DNA from: Streptomyces sp. NBC_01351
GTDB lineage: Bacteria > Actinomycetota > Actinomycetes > Streptomycetales > Streptomycetaceae
Reading direction: 5' to 3'
DNA: 64,000 nt
NCBI RefSeq assembly: GCF_036237315.1
Contig: NZ_CP108356.1
Coordinates: 7,755,501 to 7,819,500 of the forward strand
Notes under the pieces: model-generated
Database searches by the model: none
What the model was told of the DNA's origin: nothing
The model's input: the letters and a program-made list of their open reading frames with translations, nothing else
Shown here: positions 59,194 through 64,000 of the stretch, piece after piece
Numbering within the stretch: the stretch's first letter is position 1
How the letters are laid out: each line of letters begins with the position of its first letter
Made by a program: the position numbers and the translations under genes

Positions 59194-60522
59194 GTGGACC
59201 TGACTCGACTGCCCGGCTTCCGTGGATGGCGAGAACGCCTCAAGAAGGGAGCCGCGGGGCTCGGCGAGCGCCGTGCGATGCTCCAGAGCCGACGGGAGGC
59301 GGAGGACGCCGCAGAGTGGGAGGAGCCGGCGCCGTCGGACGCGGCACCCGGTGCCGGTCCCGGAGCGCGGGAGCCCGCTTGGGCGGTGCCTTGGTCGGTG
59401 AGGGTGGCCGCGGAAGCCGGATGGCGGTTCCTGGTGCTCGCCGCCACCCTCTGGGTGCTGATGCGGGTCATCGGGGCGGTACGGCTGGTCGTGCTCGCCT
59501 TCGTCGTCGCGCTCCTGGTCACCGCGCTTCTGGAGCCCACGGTCGCCCGGCTACAGCGGAGCGGACTCTCACGAGGCGCGGCGACGGCGCTCACCGCGAC
59601 CTGCGGATTCGTGCTGCTCGGACTGGTCGGATGGTTCATCGTCTGGCAGGTGCTCGACAACCTGGGCAACCTCTCCGAACGGGTTCAGCAGGGTATCGAG
59701 GAGCTCAAACGGTGGCTCATCGACAGCCCCCTCCACGTCACGGAACAGCAGATCAACGACATCGCCGACAGCCTGAGCGACTCCATCGGCACCAGCACGA
59801 GTGAGATCACCTCCACCGGCCTGCAAGGCGTGACGGTGCTGGTGGAGGTGATCACAGGTCTGCTGCTGGCCATGTTCGCCACCCTTTTCCTGCTGTACGA
59901 CGGCAAGCGGATCTGGCTGTGGACGCTCCGGCTGGTTCCCGCGGCCGCCCGTCCCGGGGTCGCTGGTGCCGGCCCGCGCGGCTGGCGGACACTCACCGCA
60001 TACATCCGGGGCACCATGATCGTCGCGCTGATCGACGCCGTTTTCATCGGCGTGGGCATTTACTTCCTCGGCGTACCGCTCGCCCTTCCCATCAGTGTGG
60101 TGATCTTCCTGTCGTCCTTCGTGCCCCTGGTCGGCGCCGTCGTCTCCGGAGCGCTCGCCGTCGTCGTCGCGCTCGTCACCGAGGGGGTCTTCACCGCGCT
60201 GATGGCTCTGATGGTCGTCCTCGTGGTGCAGCAGATCGAAGGACACCTCCTGCAGCCCTTCATCCTGGGCCGAGCCGTGCGGCTCCACCCGCTGGCGGTT
60301 GTCCTGGCCGTTGCCACGGGCGGCATCGTCGCGGGGATCGGCGGGGCCGTCGTGGCGGTCCCGCTCGTGGCCGTGGGCAACACGGTGGTCGGCTACCTCC
60401 GCGCGCATCCTGCCGCGAGCGCGACGGAACCGGCGCCCCCACCCGTTCCGCCACCCGTTCCTCCACCCGCTGCCCCTGCCGGGCCGCGGCCTGAGGGGGT
60501 GGGGGACGACGCGGACCACTGA
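59194..60522 (+). CDS. AI-2E family (PerM-type) transporter
   Basis: A 442-aa membrane protein with about 8 helices. A basic, disordered N-terminus (1-70) leads to the first helix pair (about 78-125). A large loop (about 150-215) follows, then the family-typical stretch GVPLALPISVVIFLSSFVPLVGAVVSGAL and the Q-Q-x-E-x-x-L-L-Q-P-x-x-x-G motif (VVQQIEGHLLQPFILGRAV). The C-terminus is proline-rich (PPPVPPP repeats). Family members export small solutes; the AI-2 link is from E. coli. GTG at 59194 has ggaggg 8 nt away. Confidence 0.9.
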   Translation: MDLTRLPGFRGWRERLKKGAAGLGERRAMLQSRREAEDAAEWEEPAPSDAAPGAGPGAREPAWAVPWSVRVAAEAGWRFLVLAATLWVLMRVIGAVRLVVLAFVVALLVTALLEPTVARLQRSGLSRGAATALTATCGFVLLGLVGWFIVWQVLDNLGNLSERVQQGIEELKRWLIDSPLHVTEQQINDIADSLSDSIGTSTSEITSTGLQGVTVLVEVITGLLLAMFATLFLLYDGKRIWLWTLRLVPAAARPGVAGAGPRGWRTLTAYIRGTMIVALIDAVFIGVGIYFLGVPLALPISVVIFLSSFVPLVGAVVSGALAVVVALVTEGVFTALMALMVVLVVQQIEGHLLQPFILGRAVRLHPLAVVLAVATGGIVAGIGGAVVAVPLVAVGNTVVGYLRAHPAASATEPAPPPVPPPVPPPAAPAGPRPEGVGDDADH

Positions 60523-60582
60523 ACATTGCCCGGGGCAGGCCCGTACCTCAGGCAGTCGGGGCGGCGCCGTCGTGGTCGCCGG

Positions 60583-60849
60583 TCAGGCGGGCCAGGTGCC
60601 GGTGAGGCGCTTGGTGGCCACCGCGCCGCTGCGGTCGATCAGGGCCTTGACGGCGGCGAAGACGGCACCCTGCAACGCCGCGGCGACGAGGACCTCCCGC
60701 CACGAGCGGTCCTCGTCGGTGGCGGTCGGTGCGTCGTCCTCATGACCGAGCCGCTTCCAGACCTGTTTGAACGCGATGCCGGCCAGGGCGCCTCCGATGG
60801 CGCCGAGGGCCAGGCCCACGGGCTTGTAGGCGACCTGCGAGGCCTTCAC
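60583..60849 (-). CDS. DUF4235 membrane protein
   Basis: An 88-aa protein with GTG start and ggagg upstream. Two hydrophobic helices (about 7-27, KPVGLALGAIGGALAGIAFKQVW; and about 48-66, LVAAALQGAVFAAVKALIDRSG) with a charged loop match the DUF4235 pattern. The start overlaps the stop of the 39-aa ORF upstream by 4 bp. The function is unknown; DUF4235 genes are common in actinomycetes beside small membrane proteins and stress genes. Confidence 0.85.
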   Translation of the reverse strand: MKASQVAYKPVGLALGAIGGALAGIAFKQVWKRLGHEDDAPTATDEDRSWREVLVAAALQGAVFAAVKALIDRSGAVATKRLTGTWPA

Positions 60850-60965
60850 CGGTGCCTCCGTTCCGTGAGCTGCCGGGCCACCAGCCACGCGGCGCATGCT
60901 GCGCCCACGCTCAGCAGCCACTTGTCGCGCCGCACTGCCCGCGACGCCGTTCGGCCCAGGGTCAT
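60846..60965 (-). CDS. 39-aa membrane peptide coupled to DUF4235
   Basis: ATG at 60965 with a short aagg upstream. The peptide has a basic head (LGRTASRAVRRDKW), one helix (WLLSVGAACAAWLVARQL) and a basic tail (TERRHR). Its TGA overlaps the DUF4235 GTG by 4 bp (GTGA), which argues that it is translated and coupled. No known family. Confidence 0.6.
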   Translation of the reverse strand: MTLGRTASRAVRRDKWLLSVGAACAAWLVARQLTERRHR

Positions 60966-61133
60966 CACGTTCACCTGCCTTCAGGGAGAGCGTCCCGATC
61001 GGGGAGCATCGCGGGCGGAGGTCATCGTCCGCACTCCCTCGTGGTCCGCGGTGGTTCGTCTCCTGGCGCCTGCCCGGTCGCGCGTGCGCCTAACAGCGCC
61101 GCACCTGCGAATCGGGCGGGACTTCGCCGAGGC

Positions 61134-62282
61134 TCACTCCCCGCGCCAGACACGCCGGTAAGCCTCCCGGTAGCCCTGCGGGTCCCAGGACGTGGCCCCG
61201 TCGCTGTTCTCGGCCGTCACCACGTGAACGGCCGCGACGTAGCCGCTGGCGGGCCGGCCGGCGAAGGACCGGTTGAACTCGTCGACGATCTGCCAGCCCT
61301 GCTGGGTCAGCGGCTCGGGGACGGTGGCGGCCTGGAAACGGCGACTGTTGATGCGCTGGAAGGCGGAAGGATCACCGTCGCCCGCACCGATGTTGAAGGG
61401 CGGCCCCTCGCCGGGGAGCCCGGCGGCACGCAGCGCCGGGGCGGCATCGGCGAAGTAGAGGTCGTTGATCGCGACGGAGTGGGTCCACCGGTCCCGGAAG
61501 CGGGACACCAGGGAGGAGACCTGCTGCGGCGTGCGCTGACTCGCGTCCGGGATGGGGATGTTCGCGGTCGCCAGCAGCCTCACCCCGGGGCAGGTTCCCA
61601 GCCGCCGTTTGATCAGCTCGGACTTGTTGCGGGCGAACGGGATGGAGTCGTCGGTGAAGACGACGACCCCGGCGTCGCCCTCGGACCGCGCGATGACCCA
61701 GTCCGCGCTGATCCCCGCCACCTCCTCCACCTTGGTGGTGATGTTGGTGAACAGCCGGGGACTCCTGCTCGGTCCGGGGGCGCCGACCGCGTGCCAGCCG
61801 ATCAGCGGGATCCCCGCGGCCTCTGCCCGCGTCGTCTGCTGCGCCGTGAGCAGGGGGTCGAAGCCGCCGATGACGATGCCCGAGGGCCTGAGCGTGACCG
61901 CTTGACTGAGCGCGGCCTGGATGCCCGCCGGGGTCCCCTCCCCGTCGATCACCCGGACCTGCCAGCCGATGGCCGCCGCGGCTTCCCGGACGCCCTTGGC
62001 GACTCCGGCGACACCGGGGTTGGTCATGGTCTGCGCGACGTAGACGATCGTCTTGCTTGGAACCGCCCCGGGGCCGGTCGTGGGCCCGTTCCAAGACGTG
62101 TCGGTACGCTCGGCCCGCGCGACGGCCTCCTTCGCCCGCGCGAGTACGGCCGGGCAGCCGGCGGACGGGGGCGAGGCCGCGGTGGAGGGCTCGGACGAGC
62201 CGCCTCCGCAGCCCGCGGCGAGGGTGGCGACGGCCGCCCACAAGGCCGCGGCCGCGAGGGTGCCGGTGCGGTTCGGGTACAC
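61134..62282 (-). CDS. Ribose-type ABC transporter substrate-binding lipoprotein
   Basis: A 382-aa RbsB-like protein. Signal peptide with lipobox LAAGC (about 25). The mature protein has the two-domain periplasmic-binding fold, with TIVYVAQTMTNPGVAGVAKGVREAA near the start and GIVIGGFDPLLTAQQTTRAEAAGIPLIGW in the first lobe. GTG start with ggag 4 nt upstream. It is the last gene of the ATPase-permease-binding-protein unit. The ligand (sugar or other) cannot be told from sequence. Confidence 0.9.
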   Translation of the reverse strand: MYPNRTGTLAAAALWAAVATLAAGCGGGSSEPSTAASPPSAGCPAVLARAKEAVARAERTDTSWNGPTTGPGAVPSKTIVYVAQTMTNPGVAGVAKGVREAAAAIGWQVRVIDGEGTPAGIQAALSQAVTLRPSGIVIGGFDPLLTAQQTTRAEAAGIPLIGWHAVGAPGPSRSPRLFTNITTKVEEVAGISADWVIARSEGDAGVVVFTDDSIPFARNKSELIKRRLGTCPGVRLLATANIPIPDASQRTPQQVSSLVSRFRDRWTHSVAINDLYFADAAPALRAAGLPGEGPPFNIGAGDGDPSAFQRINSRRFQAATVPEPLTQQGWQIVDEFNRSFAGRPASGYVAAVHVVTAENSDGATSWDPQGYREAYRRVWRGE

Positions 62283-62312
62283 GGTGCTCCTGACCGGGGG
62301 TGCGCTGGGGGT

Positions 62313-63356
62313 CTACGGGGCGTCGGCTGCCCGCGGCGCCGACGGCCCGGGCTGCGCGTTCGGAGGGTGGCCGTCCGCCGCGGGCCGCGTGCGCAGCCGC
62401 CGCCTGGCCGCGTAGCCGGCCAGGCCGACCGCCAGCAGCAGCGTGGCGCCGTTGAACAGCGGGGTGGCCCAGAACTGGGCGCCGAGCTGGCCGATCCCGG
62501 CGAGCCCGACGGCGAGCACGCTGACGGCGACGAGGGTGCCGAGCGCGTTGGCGCGGCCGGGTCTGATCGTGGTGGAGCCGAGCAGCGCGCCGACGAAGGC
62601 GGGCAGTAGGTAGTCCAGTCCGACACTCGGGTTGCCGATCTGCTGCTGCGCGGCGAGCAGGACCCCCGCGATGCCCACGACCAGGCCCGATCCGGCGAAG
62701 GCGTAGACGGAGTACCTGCGCGTGGGGATGCCGATGATCGCGGCGGCGCGGGGGTTGGAGCCGACGACGTACAAGTACCGGCCGAACGGCAGCCGTTCCA
62801 GCACCACCCACAGGACGACGACGGCGGCCAGGACGTAGAAGGCGGGCAGCGGCAGGCCAAGGAACCGGGCGTCGTAGAGTCCGGTGAAGGCGGCCGGCAG
62901 GCCCTCCGGACCGGGCACGATCCGGCTGCCGTCCGTGAGCCATCCGGTGAGGGCGTACATGATGCTCCCGGTGCCCAGCGTGGCGATGAGGGAGTCGATC
63001 CGGGCGAACTCGACGACGACCCCGTTCAGGGCGCCGACCAGCACCCCGCCGAGGACGACGACGAGGCAGGCGAGCGGCCAGGGCGTCCCCCCGTCGACGA
63101 CGAGGTACATCACGAGGACGTGCGCCAGGCCCAGCCCGTAGCCGATGGACAGGTCGAACTTGCCGGTCGCGATCGGGATCGTCGCACCGAGTGCGAGGAG
63201 GGCGGGGATCGACTGGTTGGACAGGATCGAGGACACGTTGTCCCGGGTCGGGAAGGTGTCCGGCAGGGCGACGGAGAAGAGCAGGAAGAGCAGGGCGGCG
63301 AGGGCCGGCAGGCCGTAGTTTCCGATGATGTGCCCGCGCGGGGACCAGGGGGTCAC
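62313..63356 (-). CDS. Ribose-type ABC transporter permease (RbsC-like)
   Basis: A 347-aa protein with 8-10 hydrophobic segments. GARYDLSIG-like GKFDLSIGYGLGL, the N-G-V-V-V motif (GALNGVVVEFARIDSLIATLGTGSIMYAL) and VGSNPRAAAIIGIP are typical of BPD_transp_2 permeases. Its GTG overlaps the ATPase stop by 4 bp. The C-terminal tail after residue 325 is proline-rich and outside the membrane region. Confidence 0.92.
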   Translation of the reverse strand: MTPWSPRGHIIGNYGLPALAALLFLLFSVALPDTFPTRDNVSSILSNQSIPALLALGATIPIATGKFDLSIGYGLGLAHVLVMYLVVDGGTPWPLACLVVVLGGVLVGALNGVVVEFARIDSLIATLGTGSIMYALTGWLTDGSRIVPGPEGLPAAFTGLYDARFLGLPLPAFYVLAAVVVLWVVLERLPFGRYLYVVGSNPRAAAIIGIPTRRYSVYAFAGSGLVVGIAGVLLAAQQQIGNPSVGLDYLLPAFVGALLGSTTIRPGRANALGTLVAVSVLAVGLAGIGQLGAQFWATPLFNGATLLLAVGLAGYAARRRLRTRPAADGHPPNAQPGPSAPRAADAP

Positions 63357-64000
63357 GGGGCCGTCGCGCTTCCGGTGATCGGAGGCATGGCCGACGCGGC
63401 GCGGGTGAGTTCCACGGGCGTCAGGGCGGCGCCCGCCGGCTCGGCCGCCACCGATCCGCGTACGAAGACCAGCGCGCGGTGGCAGAGGTCCGCGACCTCC
63501 TCGAAGTCGGTGGACACCAGCAGGACCGCCACGCCCTCGGCTGCCGCCCCGTCGAGCAGCCCGTGGATCGCCGCCTTGGCGCCCACGTCCACGCTCGCGG
63601 TCGGCTCCTCGAGGATCAACAGCCGCAGCCGCCCCCGGAGGGCCCGGCCGAGGACGACCTTCTGCTGGTGGCCGCCGGACAGGGTGGCGAGGGGCACCTC
63701 GCTGTCGCGGGGGCGCACCGAGAACCGTTCGATCAGACCGGCCGCCTCGCGCCGCTCGCGCCGGGGACCGAGCCATCGCCACGCGGGGACACCGGCAGCC
63801 CGCGGGTTCGCCAGGAGGTTCTCCCGGACCGTCAGATCGGGGGCGCAGCCCTCCTCCTGGCGGTTGGCGGGCACGAAACCGACGCCCCGGCCGAGGGCGG
63901 CGGCCACGGTGCGGGGGTGGTACGGCCGGCCGTCGAGCAGTGCCCGTCCGCCGAGCGGCGGCAGCGCGCCCGCGAGGGCGCGGCCCAGGTGCATGTGGCC
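63353..64000 (-). CDS. Ribose-type ABC ATPase, C-terminal part (cut by window edge)
   Basis: 215 codons of the RbsA-like tandem ATPase are visible, running off the right edge. They cover its second nucleotide-binding domain: LSGGHQQKVVLGRAL signature, LLILEEPTASVDVGAKAAI Walker B with the D-V-G-A-K motif of this family, and LLVSTDFEEVADLCHR. The second domain of RbsA proteins often has degenerate catalytic residues; here E-E-P replaces D-E-P. The stop overlaps the permease GTG. Confidence 0.9.
   Translation of the reverse strand, partial: GHMHLGRALAGALPPLGGRALLDGRPYHPRTVAAALGRGVGFVPANRQEEGCAPDLTVRENLLANPRAAGVPAWRWLGPRRERREAAGLIERFSVRPRDSEVPLATLSGGHQQKVVLGRALRGRLRLLILEEPTASVDVGAKAAIHGLLDGAAAEGVAVLLVSTDFEEVADLCHRALVFVRGSVAAEPAGAALTPVELTRAASAMPPITGSATAP

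Overview
The window is high-GC DNA with dense, actinomycete-type gene organisation: frequent GTG starts, ATGA/GTGA stop-start overlaps, a DmdR/IdeR-type iron box, a rifamycin-associated element upstream of a rifampin monooxygenase, and DUF families common in Streptomyces. I read it as a chromosomal segment of a Streptomyces or close relative. I saw no rRNA, tRNA, CRISPR array, prophage or insertion sequence.

1-15.5 kb: single genes and small divergent pairs. These are a MarR regulator with a truncated SDR gene and a 45-bp perfect palindrome, an endonuclease III-like protein, a cupin, a DUF4232 protein, a flavodoxin-fold oxidoreductase, a large membrane P-loop NTPase, two GNAT acetyltransferases, an SRAP (YedK/HMCES) protein, a DUF5954 protein, a repeat protein of the LRV type, an erythromycin-esterase-like protein and a TioE-like MerR regulator.

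15.5-28.3 kb: an ECF41-type sigma factor faces a rifampin monooxygenase (Rox) gene with a rifamycin-associated element. Then come a CHRD protein and a Yx(FWY)xxD lipoprotein that diverge from a shared promoter region, a beta-lactamase-fold hydrolase, an HSL-type esterase, an MFS transporter with a structured leader, an SDR, a 40-aa membrane protein, an AraC regulator and a Ser/Thr kinase with a beta-propeller.

28.5-35.4 kb: extracytoplasmic redox genes. A CAP-domain protein and a thioredoxin-like lipoprotein share a nearly identical 25-bp element placed exactly 57 bp upstream of similar -10 hexamers. The thioredoxin gene leads a run of TlpA-like, CcdA-like and nDsbD-like genes, followed by an OmpR-type regulator and sensor kinase. 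35.4-39.3 kb: an iron-box-controlled siderophore importer (ATPase, lipoprotein, fused double permease).

39.4-56.1 kb: a divergent catabolic locus around a 350-bp control region with an 18-bp TetR-type palindrome. Leftward genes encode a hypothetical protein, a NuoF-like flavoprotein, a ferredoxin, an ADP-forming acyl-CoA synthetase, two tandem acyl-CoA dehydrogenases, a 3-hydroxyacyl-CoA dehydrogenase and a TetR regulator. Rightward genes encode a Rieske oxygenase, a complete polyamine-type ABC importer, an FAD amine oxidase and an aldehyde dehydrogenase. Together they look like uptake and oxidation of an amine followed by beta-oxidation of the resulting acid. This is the best candidate here for an undescribed pathway.

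56.2-64 kb: a YbdK-like carboxylate-amine ligase next to a class II glutamine amidotransferase, an AI-2E family transporter, a DUF4235 protein coupled to a 39-aa membrane peptide, and a ribose-type ABC importer that runs off the right edge.
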